Source of the DNA: Neoroseomonas oryzicola
Lineage (GTDB): Bacteria; Pseudomonadota; Alphaproteobacteria; Acetobacterales; Acetobacteraceae
DNA length: 49,298 nt
Direction of reading: 5' to 3'
NCBI RefSeq assembly: GCF_012163135.1
Contig: NZ_JAAVUP010000018.1
Location: 1 to 49,298 of the forward strand
The notes beneath the pieces are model-generated. The model made no database searches and was not told the origin of the DNA. It worked only from the letters and a program-made list of their open reading frames with translations. Each line of letters opens with the position of its first letter. Position 1 is the stretch's first letter. Shown here piece after piece: positions 16,316 through 24,834 of the stretch. The translations under genes were made by a program, and so were the position numbers.

Positions 16316-17293
16316 TCAGTTCACGCTGATGCCGCGCTCGCGGATGATCGCGGCCCAGCGGGCGCTTTCCGCCGCGATGCGCTCGGCGAAGCCGGCACGG
16401 GTGTTGGGCAGGTAGATCAGTCCCTGCTCGGCCAGGAATTGCTGCATGTCGGGGCGCTGCGCGACCTCCGTATAGACCGCGTAGAGCCGGTCGAGCACCG
16501 CATCGGGCGTCCGTGCCGGCGCGATCACGGCATACCAGGTCGAGACCTCGATCCCCGGCTGCCCGGCCTCGGCCAGCGTCGGCACCTCGGGCAGTTGCGG
16601 CACGCGCGTCGGCGTGGTGACGGCGAGCGCGCGCACCCGCCCGTCGCGGATCGCGGGCAGGATGGTGGGCAGCGTCTCGAACATCGCCTGGATGTCGTTC
16701 GCGAGCAGCGCGATGAGGCTGTCGGTATTGCCGCGATAGGGCACGTGCTCCATGGCGATGCCGTCGCGCTGCCTGAACATCTCGAAGATCAGGTGCTGCG
16801 CCGTGCCGATGCCGACCGAGCCGTAGTTCAGCCGTCCCGGCCGCGCCTTCGCGAGCGCGATGAGGTCAGCCACCGATTGCGCCGGCAGGTCCTTGTTCAC
16901 CACGAGCACGAGCGGCGAGGCCGCGAACATCGTCACCGGCGCGAGGTCCCGCGCCACGTCGAAGGGCATGTCGCGGTACAGGTTCGGGAAGATCGTCAGC
17001 GGGCCGAGATTGCCCATGCCGATCACGTAGCCGTCCGGCGCGGCGCGCGCGACCTCGGCCACGCCGATCCGCCCGCCGGCGCCCGGCTTGAAGTCGTTGA
17101 CGATGGTCTGGCCGAGGGCGGCGCCGACGCGGTCGTTGAAGGCCCGCGCGATCAGGTCGTTCAGCCCGCCCGGCGGCCAGGGCACGACGAAGCGGAGCGG
17201 CCGCGAGGGCCAGGGCGCCTGCGCACGGGCGACGCGTGCCGCGGCGGCGAGGCCGAGCAACGCCGGCAGGGCGCGACGGCTGGTCTGGAACAT
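16316..17293 (-). CDS. Tripartite tricarboxylate transporter substrate-binding protein (Bug/TctC family)
   Basis: This 325-residue periplasmic receptor has an N-terminal export signal (MFQTSRRALPALLGLAAAARVARAQA, Tat-like with an RR pair). The mature part has the Bug fold signatures PLRFVVPWPPGGLNDLIAR, VNDFKPGAGGRIG, RLNYGSVGIGTAQHL and VPYRGNTDSLIALLANDI. Such proteins bind carboxylates or aromatic acids. No TctA/TctB membrane genes are visible in this window, which is common because Bug receptors outnumber the transporters. It is co-directional with, and 11 bases upstream of, the TauD-like dioxygenase. Confidence 0.93.
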   Translation of the reverse strand: MFQTSRRALPALLGLAAAARVARAQAPWPSRPLRFVVPWPPGGLNDLIARAFNDRVGAALGQTIVNDFKPGAGGRIGVAEVARAAPDGYVIGMGNLGPLTIFPNLYRDMPFDVARDLAPVTMFAASPLVLVVNKDLPAQSVADLIALAKARPGRLNYGSVGIGTAQHLIFEMFRQRDGIAMEHVPYRGNTDSLIALLANDIQAMFETLPTILPAIRDGRVRALAVTTPTRVPQLPEVPTLAEAGQPGIEVSTWYAVIAPARTPDAVLDRLYAVYTEVAQRPDMQQFLAEQGLIYLPNTRAGFAERIAAESARWAAIIRERGISVN

Positions 17294-17371
17294 CGGCGGG
17301 TAGGCCCTCGCGGCGGTCTTGAAGGAGGCCGGAGCGTCCGTCGCCCCGCGCGGCCGGTCAAGCCAGCCCGG

Positions 17372-17719
17372 TCAGTCGGGCAGCACCGACGCATCGAGCG
17401 GCAGCACCGCCCCCATCCAGACCGCGTGTTCGAGGTGGTCCGCCTTCTGCCGCCCGGTCTCCGGATGGACGAGCACCGTGAGCCCCTCCCGGTTCAGCGC
17501 GATGAAGGGCATCAGGGTGGGGAACAGCGCCGGATCGAAGGCCACCTGGTACATCGCCTGGGGATGCGGTCCGACCGGCACGTCATGCCAGCGCCCGAGC
17601 CGCGCCTCGGGGAAGGCCTGGGCGATGCCCTCGCGCAGCCGGGCGGCGGCCTCGCGCGTCGTGGGGTCGTAGTAGATATGGGCGTGCCAGCCCTTGATGC
17701 TGTCGGGTGCGGCGAACAT
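17372..17719 (-). CDS. DOPA 4,5-dioxygenase-family protein
   Basis: The 115-residue protein matches the small DOPA 4,5-dioxygenase family: GWHAHIYYDPTTREAA at the N-terminus with the conserved HAH pair, GRWHDVPVGPHPQAMYQV in the middle and LTVLVHPETG with further histidines near the end. In fungi and plants-related literature, relatives perform extradiol cleavage of DOPA; in bacteria they are mostly uncharacterised and often lie near transport and catabolic genes. The four conserved His residues could bind iron. It precedes the TctC-type gene by 78 bases on the same strand. Specific substrate unknown. Confidence 0.82.
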   Translation of the reverse strand: MFAAPDSIKGWHAHIYYDPTTREAAARLREGIAQAFPEARLGRWHDVPVGPHPQAMYQVAFDPALFPTLMPFIALNREGLTVLVHPETGRQKADHLEHAVWMGAVLPLDASVLPD

Positions 17720-17794
17720 CGCGGCCGCGCTCAGCCCCGAAGCCCGGGGGCGGATGGGTGGAACGGCGCAGCGCGCAGGATGTGCATGACCTTT

Positions 17795-17864
17795 TCTCCC
17801 CCCGGCGGGGAGAGACTGCCACGGCCCGGTGCATCGCGGAACCGTGAACCGGGGAGCCTCCCGG
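17795..17864 (-). other. Two small hairpins between the unknown basic protein and the DOPA-dioxygenase-like gene
   Basis: TCTCCCC (17795-17801) pairs with GGGGAGA (17807-17813), and a second stem pairs about 17849-17854 with 17859-17864. Both are downstream of the stop at 17882 on the minus strand. Neither has a U-tract. They may end the upstream transcript; support is modest. Confidence 0.35.
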
Positions 17865-17881
17865 ACGAGGAACCGCGCGGC

Positions 17882-18388
17882 CTATCGGTCCCGCCGCGCC
17901 TGCGCCGCCTTCACGAAGGCCGATACCCGGCCGATCTCGCGCGGGTCGGTCCGGACCATGCGCTTACGACTGGGCTTGGCGTGCATGCCGGCATCGGCGC
18001 TGTCGCCGGCCGCAGGGTGGTGCGCCCTGGCAGCCCGCTTGCGCGCCAGCGCATCGCGGAGCGCGGCGGCATGCCAGGCCCGCCGCGCCTCGCCCTGCAG
18101 GATCTCGAGCCGATGGTTCACTCGCTTCAGCGCGGCCGCGTAGACCTGCTTGCGACGGGCGAGCGCGACGTCGTTGCCGGCGGTGGCGCGCGCCTCCCCC
18201 TTACCGCGGCGGGCGCGGCGGTTGGTGTGCAGCATCCCGCGCAGGCGGTCGCGCTGCTCTCGCAGGCTGCGCGCCAGGGCGAGGACCTCCTCGGCCGGAA
18301 GGTCGGCGAGCGCGGGGTAATGGCTGGGGGCGAGCGTGGCGTAGTCGTCGCCCAGGATCCTGCGTTCGGCGGCGATGCTGGCGGCCAT
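17882..18388 (-). CDS. Basic protein of unknown function
   Basis: I do not recognise this 168-residue protein. It has no signal peptide or membrane segment. The N-terminal third is acidic and helical (LADLPAEEVLALARSLREQRDRL); the rest is strongly basic and helical (HTNRRARRGKGEAR, ALARRKQVYAAALKRVNHRLE, ALARKRAARAHH). It could be a nucleic-acid or ribosome-associated protein, but no domain is visible. The start is supported by GGGAG eight bases upstream of ATG. It stands alone between small hairpins and the SLC13 permease gene. Confidence 0.65.
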   Translation of the reverse strand: MAASIAAERRILGDDYATLAPSHYPALADLPAEEVLALARSLREQRDRLRGMLHTNRRARRGKGEARATAGNDVALARRKQVYAAALKRVNHRLEILQGEARRAWHAAALRDALARKRAARAHHPAAGDSADAGMHAKPSRKRMVRTDPREIGRVSAFVKAAQARRDR

Positions 18389-18515
18389 GGCGGCGGCTCC
18401 CTTCGTTGCGTGACGCGGCAGGATGCCAGCCCGCGACGCCCGGCCGGAAGGATCGCCGCGACGGGCGGGACACCCGGCACGGACGCGAAACGCGCGGCCT
18501 ACGCCGGGTGTCGCC

Positions 18516-20345
18516 TCACAAGGGCAGGATGATCGGGATCAGCAGCACGCAGACCAGCATCACCACGATGCTGAACGGCACGCCGACCTTGATGAAGTCC
18601 CCGAAGGTGTAGTTGCCCGGCCCCACCACAAGCGTGTTCACCGGCGAGGAGACCGGCGTCATGAAGGCGGTCGAGGCCGCCAGCGCGACCGTCATCGCGA
18701 AGGGATAGGGCGAGACGCCGATCTCCTTCGCCACCGCGAGCGCGACGGGGGCCATCAGCACCGCGGTGGCGGTGTTGGAGATGAACAGCCCCAGCATCGC
18801 CGTGATGACGAAGATCACCGCAAGGATGACGCGAGGTGCCGCTTCCCCCGCCAGCGCGACCACCGCATCGGCCGCGAGGTCGACGCCGCCGGTGCGTTGC
18901 AGCGCGACCGAGAAGGGCAGCATGCCGACGATCAGCACCAGGCTCTTCCACGAGATCGACCGATAGGCGCTGTTGAGGTCGATGCAGCCGAACAGGCCCA
19001 TCAGGAGGCAGCCGATCAGCGCCGCATGGACGTTCGGCACGATGCCGCTGACCATCAGGCCGACGGTCAGCGCCAGGATCGCGATCGCCTGCGGCGCCCG
19101 GCCGGCGGCGGGCAGCAGGTCCGCGTGCTCGGCCGGCAGGTTGAGGATGACGAGGCCGCGCCCGTCGGCCTGCAGGCGGCGGATATCCGCCCAGAAGCCG
19201 GTCAGCAGCAGCGTGTCGCCGGCCTTGAGCGTCTCCTCCAGCAGGTCGGGGCCGACCACCGTGTTGCCGTGGCGCAGGCCGATCGCCGTCAGGCGGTATT
19301 CGGCGCGCATCCGCGCCTGCAGCACGGTCGATCCGACCAGCGGGGAATCGGGCGTCACCACCGCCTCGACCATGCCGATCTGCTGGGAGCGGTCGAGGAA
19401 GAAGCCGCCTTCGGCGAGCGGCAGCACCTCGAGCCGGTACTCCTCGCGCATCGACCGCATGCGCTCGGGCGTCATGCGGACGTCGATCAGCACCACGTCG
19501 CCAGGCTGGATCTCGGTGGCGCCGCTCGGGCGGATCAGGTCGGTGGCGAAGCGGCCAGGGCGCTCGATGGCGAGGATGTTCACCCCCTCCTGGCGGAGGT
19601 TCAGCCCCTCGAGGCGCTGACCGACCAGCGGGGAGTCCGGCGTGACGCGCAGCCGGAAGGCCCGCCCCTCGAGGTCGTAGGTCCGCGCCCATTCGCCGAG
19701 GCTCGGCGCGCGGCGCTGCTCGCCAACCTGCTCTCGCCGGTCGGGCAGCAGGCGGCTGGCGAGGAGCATGTAGCCGATGCCGAGCACCAGGATCGGGATG
19801 CCGAAGGGGGTGAAGGCGAAGAAGGAGAAGCCGGCATGGCCCTGGCGGACGAGCTCGGCGCTGACAACGAGGTTCGGCGCGGTCGCGACCAGCGTCAGCA
19901 TGCCGCTGATCAGGGCTGCGGCCGACAGCGGCATCATCAGCCGGCTCGGCGCGCCGCCGGTGTTGCGGCAGATGCGCAGCACGATCGGGATGAAGATCGC
20001 CACCACCGCCGTACCGCTCATCACCGCGCCGAGGCCGGCGACGGCGAGCATCACCAGGATCAGCAGCAGCGTCTCGCTGTCGCCCGCCTTCTCGTAAAGC
20101 AGGTCGCCGATCCGCTGGGCGGTCCCGGTGCGGACAAGCCCCTCCCCGATCACGAAGAGCGCCGCGATCAGGACGATGGAGGGATCGGCGAAGCCGGCCA
20201 GCGCCTCGTTGATCGAGAGCACGCCGGTGAAGGGCAGCAGCACGATCATCAGCAGCCCGACCGCGTCCATGCGCGGGCGGTTGACGATGAACATGGCGAT
20301 GGCGGCGAAGAGCAGCCCGAGGACGAGGAGGAGGTCGGTGTTCAT
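18516..20345 (-). CDS. SLC13-family permease with two TrkA-C domains
   Basis: The 609-residue membrane protein has the ArsB/SLC13 scaffold: hydrophobic N- and C-terminal halves (for example VGLLMIVLLPFTGVLSINEA, GTAVVAIFIPIVL, SNTATAVLMAPVALAVA). Between them a soluble cytoplasmic part from about residue 210 to 370 contains two TrkA-C/RCK-C copies, each with TPDSPLVG at its start. This layout is typical of anion/sodium symporters annotated as SLC13 or potassium/sulfate-type permeases. The soluble domains probably sense a ligand. It lies 22 bases after marC on the same strand. The transported ion cannot be told from sequence. Confidence 0.9.
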   Translation of the reverse strand: MNTDLLLVLGLLFAAIAMFIVNRPRMDAVGLLMIVLLPFTGVLSINEALAGFADPSIVLIAALFVIGEGLVRTGTAQRIGDLLYEKAGDSETLLLILVMLAVAGLGAVMSGTAVVAIFIPIVLRICRNTGGAPSRLMMPLSAAALISGMLTLVATAPNLVVSAELVRQGHAGFSFFAFTPFGIPILVLGIGYMLLASRLLPDRREQVGEQRRAPSLGEWARTYDLEGRAFRLRVTPDSPLVGQRLEGLNLRQEGVNILAIERPGRFATDLIRPSGATEIQPGDVVLIDVRMTPERMRSMREEYRLEVLPLAEGGFFLDRSQQIGMVEAVVTPDSPLVGSTVLQARMRAEYRLTAIGLRHGNTVVGPDLLEETLKAGDTLLLTGFWADIRRLQADGRGLVILNLPAEHADLLPAAGRAPQAIAILALTVGLMVSGIVPNVHAALIGCLLMGLFGCIDLNSAYRSISWKSLVLIVGMLPFSVALQRTGGVDLAADAVVALAGEAAPRVILAVIFVITAMLGLFISNTATAVLMAPVALAVAKEIGVSPYPFAMTVALAASTAFMTPVSSPVNTLVVGPGNYTFGDFIKVGVPFSIVVMLVCVLLIPIILPL

Positions 20346-20367
20346 GGCGTGCAGGTCCGGCGGCGCC

Positions 20368-21045
20368 TCATCCGCGGGCGGCGAGCAACGGCCGCAGCGC
20401 GTCGCTCGCGCCGATCAGGATGATCTGGACGCCGATGCAAAGGAGGAGGAAGGCGGTCAGCTTCGTCGCGATCAGGGTACCCTGCGGGCCGATCCGCCGC
20501 GCGATCGCCTCGGCATAGGCGTAGGCGAGCCAGACGCAGGCGCCGATCGAGGCCGCGACCAGCAGCGACGACAGCGCGCTGACCAGCAGCACGTCCTGGG
20601 ATGACGCCGTGCGTTCGGCGCCGAGCGCGATGGATGCCGCGATGGAACCGGGACCCGTCGTCAGCGGAAGTGTCAGCGGGAAGAAGGCCATGCGCTCGAT
20701 CGGCGCGGTGTCCATGGCCTTGGGCGCTTCCTTCGCCGCGGGCTCGGCGCGCAGCATGGTCCAGCCCGAGGCCGCGACCGCGAGCCCGCCGCCGATCCTC
20801 AGCGCCTCGAGCGAGATGCCGAAGAAGGACAGCACGCGTGATCCGAGGAACATCGCGATGACCACGACGATGAAGGAATTGATGCCGATCTGGCGCGCCA
20901 GGCGGGATCGCTCCCGCGGCGTGAGCCAGCGCGTCATGTCGTGGAAGACGAAGGCGATCCCGAAGGGGTTGATGATGCTGATCAGCGTCGAGAAGCCGAA
21001 CAGCCACGACGAGACCAGCTTGGCGATGAGGAACCCGTCGATCAT
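20368..21045 (-). CDS. MarC-family integral membrane protein
   Basis: The 225-residue protein has six predicted membrane segments and the MarC signatures: NPFGIAFVFHDMT near the N-terminus, RIGGGLAVAASGWTML in the middle and the conserved PLTLPLTTGPGSIAASIAL motif. MarC proteins are inner-membrane proteins of uncertain role; the earlier link to multiple antibiotic resistance was not upheld. It lies 13 bases downstream of a small exported protein and 22 bases upstream of the SLC13 permease, so these three look like one transcript. Confidence 0.9.
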   Translation of the reverse strand: MIDGFLIAKLVSSWLFGFSTLISIINPFGIAFVFHDMTRWLTPRERSRLARQIGINSFIVVVIAMFLGSRVLSFFGISLEALRIGGGLAVAASGWTMLRAEPAAKEAPKAMDTAPIERMAFFPLTLPLTTGPGSIAASIALGAERTASSQDVLLVSALSSLLVAASIGACVWLAYAYAEAIARRIGPQGTLIATKLTAFLLLCIGVQIILIGASDALRPLLAARG

Positions 21046-21058
21046 CGCCCGCGCATCC

Positions 21059-21517
21059 TCAGCGCAGCTCGATCGTCACCCCGGCGTCGTTGAAGCGGAA
21101 CTGCCCGCCCGTGCGGTCGGTGCGCAGGCGCAGCTCGACACCCGCGGCATTCCGCAGCCAGCGCGTCTCCGGTCCCGAGGCGCCGTCCCCGCGGTAGCGG
21201 GGCGTCACTTCCTCGGTGTAGCGGCCGGAGAAATCCTCGAGCCGGCGCAGTCCGAAGACCTCCCCGCGCGCGGAGAGCGAGGAGACGCCGACCGAGCCGG
21301 CCTCGATCCCGCGCACCGAGAAGCGATGCTCCTCTCCGCGGAAATGCAGCCGTCCGCCGCCGACCGAGGCCCCGACGGCGAGGACGCCGACGCGCACCTG
21401 CTCGATCTCGACCGTCGCGTCGGGATTGGGGTCGCGCCGGGCGCGCTGCTGGGCCTGGGCCGGCAGGGCGGCCAGGACGGGCAGCAGGAGGGTGATCAGG
21501 CGGCGTGTCGGCGGCAC
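21059..21517 (-). CDS. Small exported protein of unknown function
   Basis: The 152-residue product has a signal peptide if read from GTG 21517 (PPTRRLITLLLPVLAALPAQA), with GGAG seven bases upstream; an ATG at 21592 would add 25 residues before the signal. The mature protein is beta-rich, with the pattern GGRLHFRGEEHRFSVRG, SARGEVFGLRRLEDFSGRY and LRNAAGVELRLRTD. I have an impression of a family of small periplasmic proteins with G-x-V-x-x-L-x-x-L-x-x-F-x-G-x-Y, but cannot name it. It probably starts the transcript with marC and the SLC13 gene. Confidence 0.72.
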   Translation of the reverse strand: MPPTRRLITLLLPVLAALPAQAQQRARRDPNPDATVEIEQVRVGVLAVGASVGGGRLHFRGEEHRFSVRGIEAGSVGVSSLSARGEVFGLRRLEDFSGRYTEEVTPRYRGDGASGPETRWLRNAAGVELRLRTDRTGGQFRFNDAGVTIELR

Positions 21518-21674
21518 TTGCTGGCTCCAGCGGCGGGCACGGCGATGCGGCAGGCCGGCCGGATCCGGCCGCCGCGGGAATCGCAGGTCCATGATGCCGC
21601 ATCGCAGCGCGCCCGTCGCCCCTGGAGGCGACGGGACGGCCGGCGGGCCTGGGGGGCGCGTCGGCGGCCATGCA

Positions 21675-23207
21675 TCAAATGCCCCAGGGCAGGCCGAGCA
21701 GGTGCCACCCCGCCAGGAAGGCGGTCCAGAGCACCGAGATCCAGATGACGTAGGGCAGCATCAGCGCGATGACCGTCCCGACACCCGCATCCTTCTGGTA
21801 CTTGATCGCGAAGGTCACGATCATCGCGAAATAGGCGTTGAGCGGCGTGATCGAGTTCATCGGGCTGTCGCCGACGCGATAGGCGGCGAGCACGGCCTCC
21901 GGTTCTACGCCGAGCTGCATCAGCAGGGGCACGAAGATGGGCGCGAAGATCGCCCATTTCGCGATGGCCGCGGTGATGATCAGGTCGATCAGGAAGACCG
22001 CGAGGACGAAGCCGATCAGCAGCCACAGCGCGTCGAGGTTCATCTCCTGCAGGATGCGCCCGAGCGAGACGGCCGCCAGCGTCGCCATGTTCGTGTAGTT
22101 GAAGAAGGCGATGAACTGGCTGATCACCAGCAGCAGCAGGATCAGCCCCGACAGGCCCGCGATCGCCTTCTGCATGGCGGCGATGGCGTCGTTCGCCCCC
22201 TTCATGGTCCGCGCGCCCATGCCGTAGCAGATGCCGCAGACCATGAAGATCAGCGCGATCGAGACGATCAGGCTGTTCATGAAGGGGGAGGCGCCGATGA
22301 TCGCGCCCGTTTCCGGATGCCGCAGCGGCGCGCCCGGCGGCAGCGTCAGCGCCGCGATGAAGGCCATGGTGGCGAGCATGCCCCACAGCGCGTAGCGCAG
22401 GCCACGATACTCGTCCTCGGACAGCGCGCTTTCGCCCGGCACGACATAATCGCCGGTATAGGGGCCGAGGCGGGGTTCGATCACCTTCTCGGTGATCAGG
22501 CCGATCAGGATGGTCAGCATCGCCACCGACCCGATCGAGAACCAGACATTGGCCGCGAGGTCGATCGACCGGTTCGGGTCGACCAGGCGGATCGCGTCGT
22601 TGGTGATCTCGGTCAGGATGCCGTCGGTCGGCACGATCAGGACGTTGACCAGGAAGGCGGAGGCGACCGCGGCGAAGGCCGCCGCCAGGCCGGCCAGCGG
22701 GTGCCGCCCCACGCTGACGAAGGCCGCGGCCGCGAGCGGGATCAGCACCAGGTAGCCGGCATCGGCCGCGATGGAGGAGACGATTCCGACGAAGACCAGG
22801 ATGTAGGTCAGCAGCTTGGGCGGCGCGACCACGACGAGCTTGCGGATCAGGGCCTTCACCAGCCCCGCTTCCTCCGCGACGCCGACGCCGACCATCGCGA
22901 CGATGATCACGCCGACGGCATTGAAGTTCATGAAGTTCTGGACGATGCCGGTGAACATGAACCGGATGCCGTCCACGGTCAGCAGGCTGCGCGCGGCGGT
23001 GCTGGCCGGCTCGATCTCCCCGCTCGCGGGGTTGTAGGCCTGGTAGGTGACATGGGCGCCGACCGCCGCGAGGATGGCGGAGAGCACGACCACCAGCGCG
23101 ATCAGGTAGACGAAGATCATCACCGGATGGGGCACGCGGTTGCCCACGCGCTCCACCGTGTCGAGGATCTTCTGCATCGTCGTCTTGGGCGCTGCGGCCT
23201 CGGTCAT
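21675..23207 (-). CDS. AbgT-family transporter
   Basis: This 510-residue inner-membrane protein matches the AbgT family: RVGNRVPHPVMIFVYLI at the N-terminus, the hairpin-region motif VGVGVAEEAGLVKALIR, SSIAADAGYLVLIPLAA, and a C-terminal GDSPMNSITPLNAYFAM signature. E. coli AbgT imports p-aminobenzoyl-glutamate; other members export sulfonamides. Here it lies 10 bases downstream of an M20 dipeptidase, which mirrors the AbgA/AbgB peptidase plus transporter arrangement and favours uptake and cleavage of an aminoacyl conjugate. Confidence 0.95.
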   Translation of the reverse strand: MTEAAAPKTTMQKILDTVERVGNRVPHPVMIFVYLIALVVVLSAILAAVGAHVTYQAYNPASGEIEPASTAARSLLTVDGIRFMFTGIVQNFMNFNAVGVIIVAMVGVGVAEEAGLVKALIRKLVVVAPPKLLTYILVFVGIVSSIAADAGYLVLIPLAAAAFVSVGRHPLAGLAAAFAAVASAFLVNVLIVPTDGILTEITNDAIRLVDPNRSIDLAANVWFSIGSVAMLTILIGLITEKVIEPRLGPYTGDYVVPGESALSEDEYRGLRYALWGMLATMAFIAALTLPPGAPLRHPETGAIIGASPFMNSLIVSIALIFMVCGICYGMGARTMKGANDAIAAMQKAIAGLSGLILLLLVISQFIAFFNYTNMATLAAVSLGRILQEMNLDALWLLIGFVLAVFLIDLIITAAIAKWAIFAPIFVPLLMQLGVEPEAVLAAYRVGDSPMNSITPLNAYFAMIVTFAIKYQKDAGVGTVIALMLPYVIWISVLWTAFLAGWHLLGLPWGI

Positions 23208-23217
23208 GGTCGGTTCC

Positions 23218-24600
23218 TCAGGAGGCGAGAGCCGCGAGAATGCGCGCCCAGGACCGCATGCCCTTGCGGAAGGACAGCAGGTCGTACTTCTCGTTGGGGC
23301 TGTGGATGCGGTCGTCCTCGAGGCCGAAACCCGCGAGGATCACATCCATGCCAAGCGAGGTCTTGAGCATGTGCGTCACCGGGATGGACCCGCCGCCGCC
23401 GATGAAGAAGGCCTCCCTGCCCCATTCATCGGTCAGTGCCTGGCGGGCCTTCTGGAAGGCCGGGTCCTCGATCGGGAAGCGGATGGCGCGGCCGGCGCCG
23501 TGCTCGAGGAACTCGACCTTGCAGTCGGCCGGGACGCGGGCGCGGACGAAGGCGCGGAAGGCCTCGCGCACCTTGTGGGGGTCCTGGTCGAAGACGAGGC
23601 GGAAGGAGATCTTGGCGGACGCCTTGGACGGGATGACGGTCTTGAAGCCGTCGCCCTGGTAGCCGCCGCCCATGCCGTTCACTTCGCAGGTCGGGCGGGA
23701 CCAGGTCATCTCGAGCACGCTGCGGCCCTTCTCGCCGGCCGGCACCGACAGGCCGACCACGCCGAGGAAGTGCTTCGGGTCGAAGGGCAGCGCGTCCCAT
23801 TGCTTCTTCAGCGCCGGGTCGAGCTCCGGCACGCCGTCGTAGAAGCCGGGCAGCGTCACGCGACCATCGGCGTCCCGCAGGTCCGCGAGGATGCGCGCGA
23901 CGACATGGTTGGGATTGGTCGCGGCCGAGCCGTAGAAGCCCGAATGCAGGTCCCGGTCGGCGGCGGTGACGATGATCTCCTCGCCGACCAGGCCGCGCAG
24001 CATGGTCGTGATCGCGGGCGTCGCCGCGTCCCACATGTTGGTGTCGCAGATCAGGCCGATATCGGCCTTCAGTTCCGCGGCATTGGCCTCGAGGAAGCCG
24101 GGCAGGTTGGCGCCGCCGGATTCCTCCTCCCCTTCCAGCAGGATCGTCACCGGCACGGGCAGCGCGCCGGCGACCTCCTTCCAGGCGCGGCAGGCCTCGA
24201 CGAAGGTCATCAGCTGGCCCTTGTCGTCGGCCGCCCCGCGGGCGCGGATCACCTTGCTGCCGTCGGGGCGCGTCTCGATCCTCGGCTCGAAGGGATCGTG
24301 GTCCCACAATTCCAGCGGATCGACCGGCTGAACGTCGTAATGGCCGTAGAACAGCGCCGAGGGGCCCTTCGCGCTGCGGTCATGGGCGACGACGATGGGA
24401 TGGCCCGCGGTCGGGCGGGATGACGCCTCGAAGCCGATCGAGGCGAGGTCCGCCGCATGCCAGTCCGCGCAGGCCTTGCACGCCGCGGCGAAGGCCGGGT
24501 CGGTCGAGATCGACCTGATGCGCAGCACCGCGAACAACCGCTCGAGGGCGGCATCGGCATTGGCATCGATACGGGCGAGAACGGCGTCGAGCTTGTCCAT
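23218..24600 (-). CDS. M20-family dipeptidase
   Basis: A 460-residue cytoplasmic metallopeptidase with two zinc ions. The metal site is visible as FYGHYDVQPVD (His, Asp), ARGAADDKGQLM (bridging Asp), LEGEEESGG (catalytic and metal Glu), CDTNMWD and a late His in DDRIHSPNEKY. The order and length match dipeptidases of the carnosinase-like M20 subgroup. I use ATG 24600 (MDKLDAVLARID), with AGAGG upstream, rather than an in-frame start at 24771 that would add an Arg/Pro-rich leader. It is followed by the AbgT transporter after 10 bases. The dipeptide substrate is unknown. Confidence 0.93.
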   Translation of the reverse strand: MDKLDAVLARIDANADAALERLFAVLRIRSISTDPAFAAACKACADWHAADLASIGFEASSRPTAGHPIVVAHDRSAKGPSALFYGHYDVQPVDPLELWDHDPFEPRIETRPDGSKVIRARGAADDKGQLMTFVEACRAWKEVAGALPVPVTILLEGEEESGGANLPGFLEANAAELKADIGLICDTNMWDAATPAITTMLRGLVGEEIIVTAADRDLHSGFYGSAATNPNHVVARILADLRDADGRVTLPGFYDGVPELDPALKKQWDALPFDPKHFLGVVGLSVPAGEKGRSVLEMTWSRPTCEVNGMGGGYQGDGFKTVIPSKASAKISFRLVFDQDPHKVREAFRAFVRARVPADCKVEFLEHGAGRAIRFPIEDPAFQKARQALTDEWGREAFFIGGGGSIPVTHMLKTSLGMDVILAGFGLEDDRIHSPNEKYDLLSFRKGMRSWARILAALAS

Positions 24601-24741
24601 GGGTCCTCTCGGGGCGGGCGTCAGCGGCGGTTCCGGGCATGGCCGGGTCGTGTGCTGCGGACCCGCGCCGGGGGCGCCACCTGCCGCTGGACGGCCATGT
24701 TCTCTGCTCCCCGATGCGGGTGCGCGCACAGGGCACCCGGC

Positions 24742-24758
24742 CCCGTCGCCGCGACGGG
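24742..24758 (-). terminator. Hairpin between the patatin lipoprotein gene and the M20 gene
   Basis: CCCGTCG (24742-24748) pairs with CGACGGG (24752-24758) in the 234-base gap (24601-24834). It lies about 80 bases after the stop of the patatin-like gene on the minus strand and lacks a U-tract. The rest of the gap shows no gene I can support. Confidence 0.35.
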
Positions 24759-24834
24759 CCACCCGCAACACTAGACGGCTTTCCGCCGCGCCGCCTTGGC
24801 GAAACGTTCCCGTCCTTGACCGGCCGTCCCGCCT

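Noticed and set aside
14061..16415. 784-codon plus-strand open frame across the hydrolase and dioxygenase genes
   Set aside because: Low-complexity Arg-rich translation and no motif; both real genes in this region have intact active-site patterns in other frames.
17836..17870. GGAAC motifs that might be EcfG-type general stress promoters
   Set aside because: No CGTT element at the needed spacing; similar isolated GGAAC sequences near 7550, 24810 and 49100 also fail.
24621..24698. 25-codon Arg-rich frame upstream of the M20 gene, minus strand
   Set aside because: A GGAG is present at usable distance, but composition looks random and it resembles no known leader peptide.
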